Origin: Argopecten irradians | Taxonomy: Eukaryota > Mollusca > Bivalvia > Pectinida > Pectinidae | Length of the DNA: 64,000 bases | Reading direction: 5' to 3' | NCBI RefSeq assembly: GCF_041381155.1 | Contig: NC_091146.1 | Coordinates: 32,475,328-32,539,327, forward strand | Shown here: in pieces, positions 26,346 through 38,900 of the stretch | Layout: each line of letters begins with the position of its first letter | How positions within the stretch are numbered: the first letter of the stretch is position 1 | Made by a program: the position numbers and the translations under genes | Notes under the pieces: generated by a model | Told to the model about the DNA's origin: nothing | What the model saw: only the letters and a program-made list of their open reading frames with translations | The model's database searches: none

Positions 26346-27299
26346 CAAGGTAAAAAATGTTTGTTTTGCCTAAACCCTACCTACTCATTTGAAACCACCC
26401 CCTCCTCAAATTATTTTTATTGAAGTTTCAAACTTTCATTTTCATTTTATTGACATATTTTTATAACTTGTTTTCATTGATGAAACAGATCTTTATATCT
26501 TTTACAATGGTATTTGCCTGTCTTGTTACTTATCCTTGACACTCATTGGATATGTAGTGAATCATAGTAAGTGATGTATATAAATTTGGCTTTAAAAGAA
26601 ATAGAGAAAGCAATTAGAATAAACTTTGTAAATAAATTAAAATATTTTTCCTACCCAGTCATAAAGTCTTGGGTAGAGTTTAGGCAAACACACAATTTAT
26701 TAATTCTGGCCCAACAGCCAGCCTGAACCTGTACTTCCTCCAATTCTAAACACATATAGGATATATTTCTCATTTTTGAGGATTTTAAAGGAAACTCCTG
26801 TACACACACACACACACACACCACACACACACACACACACAAAAAAACATGAATGTAGAAACAATAGGATGGAGTTTGGTTAGGAAGAAACAATAGGATG
26901 GAGTTTGGTTAGGAATACTGACCACATATTGTGCTGTGGTCTTCAGTTAATAACCTAATCAAAACAGGTGAGATGAAGATACGTGGTCAATTCTACAGGT
27001 CCCTTAATTTGTGCTCCTTATATTATAAGAAGTTGAGCTTGTTACTAAATATAGATTTTTAGAACACGGATGTCACACTTAATGTATATATATGTACTTC
27101 CACAGAGTATAACAGACATGTGTGAATTCCTCTACAGCTGATGGAAATATAATCATAAGTCTGACCCAATGCTGCTGGTTGAACAAGGGAGGGGGATATA
27201 TATATATGGTGGTTATAATATTATGAATGTGGGAGTGGGGGAAGGGATTTTGATGAAACAGAAAGGGGAGGAGGTTATACTGTGTATGTTTGTAGGCCT
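26346..27299. repeat. Low-complexity DNA with a (CA)n microsatellite at 26802-26842
   Basis: A CA repeat with one interruption lies at 26802-26842. A 25-bp direct duplication (AACAATAGGATGGAGTTTGG) is at 26860-26915. No gene was seen. Confidence 0.6.
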
Positions 27300-27725
27300 A
27301 GGTTGTACTGTTGGGAAGGGACAGTTGGAGTTGGTGGCAGGGTGAGGTAATTGCTTGAGGGACAGTGGGGTGGGGTTGTTAGCTGTTTAAAGGATAATGG
27401 GAGGACGGGTAGCTGTTTGAGTGACAGTGGGGGGTGTAAGCTGTTTGAGAAACAGTGGGGTGGGGTTGTTAGCTGTTTGTGTGACAGTGGGGGGGGGGGG
27501 GTATAAGCTGTTTGAGAGACAGTGGGGTGGGGTTGTTAGCTATTTAAGGGATGGTGGGATAAGCTGTTTGAGGGATGGTGGGATAAGCTGTTTGAGGACA
27601 GTGGGGAAAAGCTGTTTGAGGGACAGTGGGGGGGGGGGGGGGGGGGGGGTTTATTAGCTGGTTGAGGGACGGTAGGGGGTAGCTGTTTAGGCAATGGAGG
27701 GTTAGTTGGTTAGTTGAGTTTGAGG
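27300..27725 (+). repeat. G-rich minisatellite with long G runs
   Basis: Loose repeats of AGCTGTTTGAGGGACAGTGG of about 20-35 bp. Two copies have expanded G runs: 13 G at 27489-27501 and 22 G at 27628-27649. Non-coding; the glycine-rich frame is a by-product. Confidence 0.75.
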
Positions 27726-30700
27726 GTGGTGGTTGAGGGCCAGTATTATAGTTTTGGCATTTCCTGCCAGATACTATGGTATATATATATGCACTCTTTG
27801 ACCCATTGAGTTGTACTATACTGATATTGCTTAAACACAAATGTATTGAATCATTATACCGTACTTCCTGTAACTAGTACCCAGAGTGCTTAAATTATTT
27901 TAACAAAGGAGATGCTTATTAGAATATTAGGCAACCAAACTATAATGTATATGCTGGACAGAAAAACACTAAAAACAAAGTTCAGCCATATTTTAATCTC
28001 TTTCTGCATTCATAGCACTTTTATTAATCTGCCACGATAAACATTGATAATATTCCTTCTTTCTTTTGAGTTCCATTATCTAAAACTCACGATTATTATA
28101 CACCTCACATGCCATAAATAAATCTCATGTAAATTGGTATGCAAATTTGAAGTTATAAGCAACACACAGTTGTAACACATCATTTTTCCATGGGAACCAG
28201 ACTACCTGATATATTCATCTTTAAAGAGGCAGGGTTCGGACTGGATGTTCCATAAATGGGAACCCATAATATTAATATTAGAATGGAGCTTCAGAAAAAG
28301 TGGAGTCCTTTTGATTTTCTATGCTTTAAAATTATATGGGGCGGTGTAAACACAACACTAGAGAAGATTTTCTTTATCTACAGTACTGTAATATTATAAG
28401 CTAAGGTTAATCGCTTATGAAATATTTGAATTGATGATAGTTGAGGTATCTACCCACAAGGGCAGATAACTCTGTAATATGCAAACATGGAATAGTGCAC
28501 TAAGAAACTTACAGAACTTATCACATCATATTAAGTTAGTTTATCATAGTATAAATCTACATGTTTCAGTTACAGTGTAATCTCCTTTATGGTTTTTCTG
28601 ATCCAGGCCTTGTGAATATATACAGGAATTTTCCCCCTGATTTTAACTGAACATAAATACTGTACATGTTTTAGATCTATGATATGGAGTAATACAGGCC
28701 TAACACTGAGCTATGAGAATCTACAGACAGTGTGTTAAGATCAAGCACCTGTTACATTAAAACATTATACAGTAAAATAGAGTTAAACATTCAACAACAA
28801 TTTAATTGGGAAACAGAGAAGGGTTAAACTGATCTGAATAAGTAGCAAGTGTGAATTAAATATATCCTTGAAATTTATGTAGTTTTAAGCAGATAATGAA
28901 TGCTATGTTTTGTCGTGAAATAGCCCAGTCTGTGTGAAATATCAGATGGAAAACCTCAGTCTATCATTCTATCACTTATTTAGCTATCTCTCTAATGTTA
29001 TATATGTTTTATGATCTTAATGCAGTTTGGTTGAAGAAGCTTTTAAACTGAATGTAACAATGCTCGGTAAAGATGTGTTTTTATATATTCCTTATACTTC
29101 TGTTAAAACTAACAATGCTTTGGTAACAATATGTTTTTATATCTGCATATAGTTACACTTCAATTAAAGCTAACAATGCTTTTGCTAAAATGTGTTCTTA
29201 TAATGTAGAATTCTGGATCTGCTACACAGTTTAACTTTAATTTGATCATAAATGGTTGCTAGATTACTGAGGATAATCAAATGCAAGCTAACCAGACGTT
29301 AATACCAGGAACTCAAACAGATAACGTTAAGGCCTATATATATCCTGTACATGATACTTTTTTTCCTCAAATATAAATAAATATAAACTTCATTTATTTT
29401 ACATCAATTGAGAAACAAGTCAAACAACTTATGCAAATCTCACTTTTGATGGCCTGGATGGAAGTGTGTAAGGGATCTTAGTGTTGGAGGAAACCTGAGA
29501 CTGTGTAATATATATAAAGCTAACCAGACCTAACAACGGAGACCCAACTATGATTATATGAATTGTCTTCAGGAAACTGCAGTTAATATTTATATAATAA
29601 TTATTATGCAGAGGCCTTACACTGATTGAATTGATCCCGAAAGCTTATACATTATAAATATCAATATGATTGAATTGATCCTGAAAGCTTATACATTATA
29701 AATATCAATATGAAATAATATTCTTAAGAAGACATATATATATATATTCATGTAATTAAAGGTGCTCGCATGACTAGATTCATGTAATTACCATGTATCG
29801 TTTATTTTTTTCTGAATCACTACCTTGTATATACTCCATGTATATTGTAAATAAATGTTTTATGATAAATAGTTTGTAAAATTTGAACTTACTTTTATGT
29901 GAATGTGTTTGACTGTTGTATGCTAACAAGGCTTTTTGCTACAGATATCCAAAGCTCAAACAGAAGCTAGTTACTGACCCTATCCTCACACCTTCCCCAC
30001 ATTTCACCCAAAAAATCTGATAAGACTTGAATGGTAGGCCCACCACAGGTTTTTTGTTTCTATATAACACCCTAGCCTGCAAGTGGCAATAGATTGTACA
30101 CTACTGCTATAAGACTGGTACTGAACTCAAACACCCCTGGGGACACATTTAGACTCTTCTAAATCAGAGACTGGGCCAGTCCATTATGAAATTTCAGGGG
30201 TGAATAAGTTTTATAAGTTTACATATAGATCTCTTATTATCTGTACCAATTTGGGATATATGTTAATTTAAGTTTAAGACCAACACTTTTAAAATTTAAA
30301 AGATAATTATGCAAAGGAATATCCTGATGGCTGATGATGATATATATGATGATGATTTGAATAACCTATGATATTGATAATATTATAGCCATTAAAAAAA
30401 AAGCTGAGTGACAGAGTGCGAGACTATATATCATGAAATGGTGAATGTACAAGAGGAAAGTTGTTGACTGTTGTTTTTATATATATATATATATATATAC
30501 ATGTACACATGTATCAGCATTCTATGCAGAATTTTTTTAAGGCGAGTCCAGAACACTAATTTTCAGATTTTGGAGAGTCCCAGTACATGTATAAAGAATG
30601 ACAGAGGGTTCTCAAAATTTTTGTGAGTACCACAGGAAAATCGTGAGTCCAGGACTCGTCTAGCTATAGGTGAGTCCCGTAAGTCACTGTAATACATGTA

Positions 30701-31777
30701 CAAATCACATCAACAACTTATGATACATTACAAATAATCATCAGTGATTATGAAGGCTTGATAACAAATTATGTCATCATCTCATTGTTGTTTCCATGTT
30801 TTAAATTGAAGACAATTATAAAAATTCCAATATTTCATCAACATTGCTGTTCTCATTGTTCAAAATCACACCTATTACTCCAGCTTTCATAAGGATTATT
30901 ATTAAAGATGGGCCGCAAATCACAAATTTGGTTACATATTATATATATATATATAACATATGGACAATATGGTACTGGGAGTCAAAATTGACTCTTACTG
31001 CGATAAGTGAATGAATGGGCTGATATTCCGAACATTCACAGATGTATTTGATACAGATGTTTACAGACAATATGGAGCTAGTGATGTCAGTTACCAGTCA
31101 GTCATGATCAAGCAACAGTTGTTTATGATAGCAGTAATACAGACATAACTTGTGATATGATATATGCCGTGACATTAACCTGATATACATTGGTATAATG
31201 AGATATATCCATGCAAGTGTATTGCATAAACTCACTAATCAAGGGCTCTAAAATTAATTATTAATTAATGTGATATATGTATACATATAGATTATGAATT
31301 GTGTGTAATTTTTTCTAAATCTACAAATAATGAATAATGTGTGCATTTTTTCTTCTTAATCTATAAATATGAATAATGTGTGCATTTTTTTTCTTAATCT
31401 ATAAATATGAATAATGTGTGTATTTTTCTTCTTAATCTATATAAATAATTCTAATATTAAATAAGCATATAATCAATCATATATTCATACAGTTGTATGT
31501 TATATGTATCTATATATCTTAAATTTATTAATCACTATTTATTGATCAATCAGGTTGTTCTATTTTATGACAATGAGACAGCCATAAATATGTGGCTTAC
31601 ATTTGTACTTGTAGGCTATGGCCTTGTCAATTTAAACCAAATGATGATCAGAATACATCTTCAGATTCATGATTACCCTGTTAAGCTCTGGATAAAACAT
31701 AAACTTTTGTGACAGGGTGACAGAAACAAAACATGACTGTGTGTTTTGTAAGCCAGACCTAGAGTGGCAGAATAAAA
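27726..31777. other. Probable intronic DNA, no gene seen
   Basis: AT-rich. It includes one arm of MITE family 2 at 28449-28486 (GGCAGATAACTCTGTAATAT), a two-copy tandem of about 43 bp at 29620-29712 containing GAAAGCTTATACATTATAAA, and TA microsatellites near 30480 and 30940. No conserved exon was recognised. Confidence 0.35.
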
Positions 31778-31987
31778 ATACCGTATATGATCCAATACGC
31801 GACCAGCGCATTAAAAAAATTAATATGTGCCCAGGATGTTTCAAAAAATGAAACTGCTTAATCAGACAAAATAATTGCAAAACTTAAACAGTTTTTTTTT
31901 GTTTTAGTCTTATGACAGGGCATTTGAAATGAGGCCTCAAATAGGGGAGGAGCGTGTATATAGCGACATGGTATTTATTGGGTCGAA
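31778..31987. mobile_element. Palindromic MITE, family 4, decayed copy
   Basis: The left end ACCGTATATGATCCAATACG and the right end TTTATTGGGTCGAAGTTGG resemble the cleaner copy at 50187-50388, whose tips are TACCGTATTCGACCCAATAA and TTATTGGGTCAAATACGGTA. Confidence 0.5.
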
Positions 31988-32242
31988 GTTGGTAAGGTGA
32001 AAAGGCACTCTGGTTTTGATGTATTTATATATAACAGTGTAATATAGTCTATTCAATTAATAGCTGAAAATTCAATTATAAACCATATACAATATAAAAA
32101 TTGATAATACTCAGATAAAAATGAAATGGTGATAGTTCAAAAACATACTTGAAAATACGTATAGGGTGTGAATCGAAGGAAAGGTAAGAAAAATGAGAGA
32201 AAGAGGTACCGGCTTGAAGTTTATATCAATACTGATTCTTAC

Positions 32243-32835
32243 CTGCTGTCTGATCTGTATGATGTGATAGAACTCACTTATCCAGGAGAGCAGAACCAAC
32301 GCCCAAATATGTTCCTTTCGTCACCCGATTAAGATGATAACCTCGAGTAATAGTATGAGTAATCCACCATCACTGGTTATAACAAAATGGCGACCTGGTT
32401 GTTTATCGACAGACTTAATTCTCTCCGTGTCTCGGGTTTGTGCCTTCTCCGGATATACAAACTCACCACAGGAAATTCTTAATCTGGAGCCTCCCTAGTT
32501 CTGACACAAAATCATACACATTGTGAGACATTGTAGTGAAAGTTCGGCATAACTTCGTCCCGGAAAAAGGTCCTTCACAGTTTCCTTCTCACTGACCTGA
32601 CCCGGAAGTGAATTTTGAGTTTGACAGTGAAATACATATTTTTTTAATTAAAATTTACGTAATGACATTCATATCATTAAAAACTAATCATATTTAAATA
32701 AGAAATAAAATGTTATGTTTGTATATCTATACTGAATAACTAATTATTAAATCTAAACTCAAAGATTTTAAAGATTTTCAGTGTCGCTTATGTCATCGAT
32801 AATGTTTATCGTGTCGCTTATATCTTTCCAAAACT
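32243..32835. promoter_or_regulatory. Candidate bidirectional promoter with minus-strand 5' UTR exons
   Basis: The region is less AT-rich than its surroundings. On the minus strand, splice donors follow 32467 (GTGAGTTTG) and 32243 (GTAAGAATC), which suggests non-coding first exons of a leftward transcript. CDC42SE2 is the next known leftward gene and lacks its 5' exons, so these may be its exons (inference across 17 kb). An ETS-type CCGGAAGT lies at 32602-32609 and AAAATGGCGAC (YY1-like) near 32384. The rightward gene starts at ATG 32840. No TATA box was identified. Confidence 0.4.
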
Positions 32836-32839
32836 AAAT

Positions 32840-32993
32840 ATGGGAGACACGTGGGTTAAACAGGTTGTGACAAAATGTTTGTTTATATTGCTAATTGGCG
32901 CATCAACATGCAGATCACAACAACTGGAAGTGGTTTCTAAAGAAGTTTTCCAGGATATAATCAAGGACACGAAATATGTGCTCGTTTTATTTT
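32840..32993 (+). CDS. Thioredoxin-fold gene exon 1
   Basis: Begins with ATG in context AAATATGG and codes for the signal peptide and the first beta strand to Phe51. The donor is GTAAGTATC, phase 1. Confidence 0.85.
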
Positions 32994-35900
32994 GTAAGTA
33001 TCAAAAATTACAGAAAATGATAGGTTTTTGCAGATGACACGTTTGCAACAGTGCAATCTTACACAGCTGCCTTATACACTGTACAAATCACTGTGTAATG
33101 ACATAATATTGGCTGCATATATTAGTGTTGAAATTCCTACCAAAATATTTTTTTCAAGAAAATTACTTTTATATGGAGTTTAATTATTTTGTACAAGGAT
33201 TTATAAGTGAGAAGGATTCGTGACCTGTCCCTAAATTTACATTACTAAACACCACACGAGACGCCTATGAACCGGGAATAAAAAACCATTTTTCTCAACA
33301 AATACTTGTTTTATCGAATCAAACGAAACACCAATGAAAAGTTTATTAAATTTCACAACGTTTATCACTTGCTTTAAGGAAGGAAGATTTAGAGGATATG
33401 TCTTAAATTTTCGTTAAAAAATACGACAGCACATGAAATGACGGCCCACTTCAGAAAGTAAGACGGTAACCCTCGCACCCGCAATCTACATCAAAGGCTG
33501 CACCGGCGGATATCAAAGGAAAATCAGTCGTCGCCCAACGTCACGTCAGTCCACAAACACAAAAGCGCCTGCCTTGGACTTCCCCAAAACCCAGTGTGAC
33601 TTATCCTTCTCATATACGTCCTTGTTTTGTATTATATTTCTTGTCACTTGTGTCTAAAGTCACATGAGCTTGAAGATGACGATCTGTCAATAATATACAA
33701 TGTATAGGTCGGGGAATACCACTAACTTGTGTAATTATAACCAGACATGTTTAGTGCTGTGTATCGCGAGGTATGTAACAATACAGTGTTCACGATACGA
33801 TACGTATCACAATATTTTGATAAACATTTCAAATGTTGTGGTTTCATTGTAAATGTGTTGTTAGGTTGGTTGTATGTACATGTATGGATATTTTTTTAGC
33901 TTTTGCTTACATGTACTCATTACCAAAGATGCGACTTTTATTCATTTCCCATGTTCCATTATTAGATTTAGTAAACAGAAACTTGAAATAAGACCAGCAA
34001 TGCAAGCGCTCTTATAGCTCACAGACGCTGACACAAGTTTAGTGTTTTGCTCCTCGTGTGATTATTCCGTTCATTTTTATTTTGTTACTAAAAAATGTTC
34101 TGCTGATGTTGACCAAGGAGATAATCCAATGTTCAATTTTTTATTTTCAGGTATCGCGATACTAATAAATTGCACAATATGCATCGATGCACCCGCCAAA
34201 AAGATTGCAATATCACTGATGCATCGGTGTGAATCGTTACACATTTAGTCATGTTATATGTGGACGTTGTACGGCCTAGCGTAAACAGGCCGATGGGTAC
34301 CGAAGTGAAATTGGATTGAACCTATACATAATTAGTTATAGAGTAGTACACCAATGTAGCTTTGTTGTATGTTACAATTGTGTGTTTCTAATTGTTTGTT
34401 ATTTTTACTCATGTTTTAGCACTAATTTCGTCAATTATTTGAGAGTACAAAGGGAGGCAATCCAAACATAAAATCTTGACTTAAAAATCTGAGTAGCTTA
34501 CGGTACAATATTAAGTCACACCATAAAATTTGTATGTCAAACAAACACACACTTATATTTGTATAGATATTTATTAATTTATTAGAGGAAGTTAGCTGAT
34601 GTATACGTTTTGTATTTTTTTTAGTTTTTTTTTTTTTTTTATTATTATTTTTAAGAAAAACCATGTGCGTTATTACCAGCTGTTTTCATTCTGTTTTGCT
34701 GGATTCACCTTGAAGCCATGTCATGCTATCGAAGCACCGCACAAAACACAACATGTACGACCTACTTGTTCCTGGTGTGATGTGATTGAGAATGTTTGAA
34801 TTCTGTTTCAGTTTATGACATGGAGACTTGTCCTCGATGTGCAGCAGCTGAGAAGGAACTCCTTCAGGTTAACACTATGCCAGATCTATATGACCATGGT
34901 AAGACTTATCTCCCCTTACAAAAAATTACTGAAACCACATATATTGTAATTTAAATTCTATCTGCAGAATGTGCCAGCATTTATAATTGATATAGTAGTT
35001 GTAATATGTCTGACATTGTCAAGTTTGAGTAAAAACATTATAAGCCTAGTCCTGTTGTTGCTCTGCAATTATAACCAATCTACGCAAGTCATACAATGTT
35101 TACAAAACAAAATATTTCAGAAAGGAATAATATAGCTATATTCTTCCAATCCGTGATAGACTAATAAAATCTTACATGGGTCGAGATCGATCTAGCTGTC
35201 AAGTGGACGAACTTCTGAGGGACCATCAAAATCACTTTGTTATTAAATATGATTCATTATATTAATAACAATTATACACATTTTAAAGACATTGTATAGG
35301 AATCTTGACAGGTAATGAAATTATTTACTATGTTATATAACCACAAAGTTGTTGTAAGCATGTTCGTAATAAACATGTTTTACTGTATACAGTCATCTTA
35401 CATGTATCACAAAAATGTCCTTTATGTACAGGTTCCCATATACATTGGTAAATTGGAAGATATGGTATTATTTGTAAAGTGAAAATAGTTTATTATTGTT
35501 TTTAAATATATGTAATTGGAACCCTTGTAAATGTTAGTTTTGGCATGTCTTTTGATTAAGAGATCTTTCCGGATCCCTTGATAATGGATCTGTTGAAATG
35601 AAACATCACCGGTGCCATCGTAAAAGGATCACATGATTTCTGTCTTTTATCGAATTAATAGCAATACAAACAATTAAAGTATGTCATGTTTTTTTAGCAA
35701 TACAGATAATAAAATGTGAGGATCCAGAAACAGCTGTGAAATACGGCATAACCACAGTGCCACAGGTCGTGTACTTCAGGGACGGCGTACCTGCATTATT
35801 TGAGGGTAATGTTAAGGTCACAATCTTAATGTCAAAGGTCACAATCTTAATGTCAAAGGTCACAATCTTAATGTCAAAGATAACAGTTATCTTACATGTC

Positions 35901-38900
35901 AAAGGTCACAATCTTAAATGTCAAAGTTCACAATCTTAGTGTCAGATGTCACAATTGTAATGTCAAATGGGGCAATTTTAATGTCAAAAGTCACAATAGT
36001 AAATGTCAAAGGTTGAAAACTTTATCCTATTTGAGTTTTAATTTCAGAGGTCACATCATAATCATATCCTTTTCGAATTTTTACAATTTATCTCTTCATT
36101 TTAATTAAATGTATTTACAGTTTCAAAGCATCATGACCTTAGTTTTTGTCCACGTATATGTATAAGGTGCACCATTGTACAATGTATAAGTTGCATTCCT
36201 GATTTCCAGTTTACTTAAAAGGTTGAAATAATTCAACCAAATCTTGATATTTCACTGATCCAAATTTCGTTACCATAGCAATCACCGGCGAAATCGTGAA
36301 CATATCATCCCTATAAAAATAATAGGTAATATGGTATATCGAAATACATGTATTTCGAGATCCCAAAAGAACATATATACGTAAAGTACAATTTAAATTT
36401 ACCGTCGACTGGTCGCCAATTTTGGATAATATGATGTCACAAAATTCACGACCAATGATGACATCACATTCTCCCACTATTCACTGATTTGTCACCAGTT
36501 TTAGCCATGAGAGATTTCTCTGTCAATCCCTAAAGTATGATAGGTTCTGGCAAAACAATTACGTGACGTCATTATACGGTGTAACCGTGGCGTGCATTAT
36601 CGATGACCTCATTGATATTGAGATGTGGTCGACCGAACAATGTTCATGTCGTGTAAATTTATGGCTATTATCTCAACTTTTTCTTTTATATATGGGAGAA
36701 AAAGAATCATTCCCTACCTACCTATGAAGGCTTTACAATGAATTACATCCCTTGGGGAAATTCATGAATGTCCAACCCTCGACAAGCCTCATGAATTACC
36801 CCTCGGGTGGTTATACCCTATAGATGGGAAAGAATCAATTAATCACCGGAGGGTGGGACTAATCGACGGTAAATTGTACCTTACCCACATCGCTTTGGAA
36901 TCTCATCCCCCACCCCCATGTTGGTATCTCTCTTACACCAATCCTCAAAACCCTTGGATATATAGATAGGAAAGACAATTCAGTAAATAAATGATGACTT
37001 TTGAATTGCAGCGCCACAGGATGTTCGTGAGATTAGGACAATGGACGTGGAGATTTTTGTGGAGGAATCTCAACAAGTGGCAATGAAGACACTCAATGAT
37101 GAGAGCTTTGAGCACCTGACACAGGCCGCGACAGGGGCCACCACAGGGGACTGGCTAATTATATTGTATGTTATGAGAGGCAACATAGGGGGGCCACCAC
37201 AGGGGACTGGTTAATTATATTGTATGTAATGAGAGGCAACATAGGGGGGCCACCACAGGGGACTGGCTAATTATATTGTATGTAATGAGAGGCAACATAG
37301 GGGGGCCACCACAGGGGACTGGTTAATTATATTGTATGTAATGAGAGGCAACATAGGGGGGCCACCACAGGGGACTGGCTAATTATATTGTATGTAATGA
37401 GAGGCAACATAGGGGGGCCACCACAGGGGACTGCCTAATTATATTGTATGTAATGAGAGGCAACATAGGGGGCCACCACAGGGGACTGGCTAATTATATT
37501 GTATGTAATGAGAGGCAACATAAGGGGGGCCACCACAGGGGACTGCCTAATTATATTGTATGTAATGAGAGGCAACATAGGGGGGCCACCACAGGGGACT
37601 GGCTAATTATATTGTATGAAATGAGAGGCAACATAAGGGGGGCCACCACAGGGGACTGCCTAATTATATTGTATGTAATGAGAGGCAATATAGGGGGGCC
37701 ACCACAGGGGACTCCTAAATTATATTGTATGTAATGAGAGGCAACATAGGGGGCACCACAGAGGACTGCCTAATTATATTGTATGTAATGAGAGGCAAAT
37801 AGGGGGGGGCCACTAAAGGGGACTGGCTAATTATATTGTATGTAATGCAACATAGGGGGCAAAGGGGACTGGCTAATTATATTGTATTAATGAGAGGGAG
37901 GGGACTGTAAGATTATATATGAGGGACTATGAATGAGGCAACATAGGGGGTGGGACCATATGAATGAGAGGCAACATAGGGGGCCACCAAAGGGGACTGT
38001 AAATTATATTGTATGTGATGGGAGGGGCCACCACAGGGGACTTGCTAATTATATTGTAGGTAATGAGAGGTATGGGGGCACCATAGAGGAAACTGTAAAA
38101 TTATATTGTATGAAATGGGAGGCACCATAGGGGAAACTGTTAGATTTTATTTTTGGTCATCTGACTGGAATTCAATGTGCTTCGTCAACCGTCAGTAAAC
38201 TTTTTGCATTTGAAACTTCCTCTCAAAGTTCCTCTAGTGGGATTGAGCTGAACATTGATAGATAGAATTGTCCTGTTATGTTTGAGACAAAACCCAAATT
38301 AGCTGTCAAAATAGGCATTCAAAAACACATTTTAAACTTCTTCTCAAGTTATACTGGTTCGATTTGGCTGAAACTTGCATGTATTGATCTTTACAGGGTC
38401 TCGAGCAAATGTTATTTTTTCAATTGATCTGAATTCCAAGATGGTTACCACAGCCGCCATTATGAAAAACACATTTTGATTTAAAGTAAATCTTCAGCTA
38501 TAGTCTAAAAATTTGTTTGAATGTAAAAGACATTGCCTCAAAAGTGTTGTACAATGTATTTATATTGCACTGTCTTTCCAAAATCCAAGATGGATATCAA
38601 TTTACCATCTTGAATCTTATTTAGTCTTTTCCTATTCAAATTGTGCCAAGGCTGCATCGTCCTTGGGCCTCTTGTTTATGTATTAGTGTCATTATAGGGG
38701 AAACTGCAAGATTATATTGAATGTAATGTATATTATTTGTTATTTAGTCTGCTATTGACCCCCTATAAAGGCAAAGAGGGTCAGGAAGATTTAAAGGGGG
38801 CGAGGGCATAGCAACATCAATGTGACTGTATATTAAAAGCATCACAAACAAAAGTGACTGATCATCTCTGCATTCTCGCTGAGATAATCACTTAAAAGTT

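Noticed and set aside
37444..38130. Arg/Gly-rich frames in intron 4
   Set aside because: They are shifted translations of the 56-bp junction array; only the first unit belongs to exon 4.
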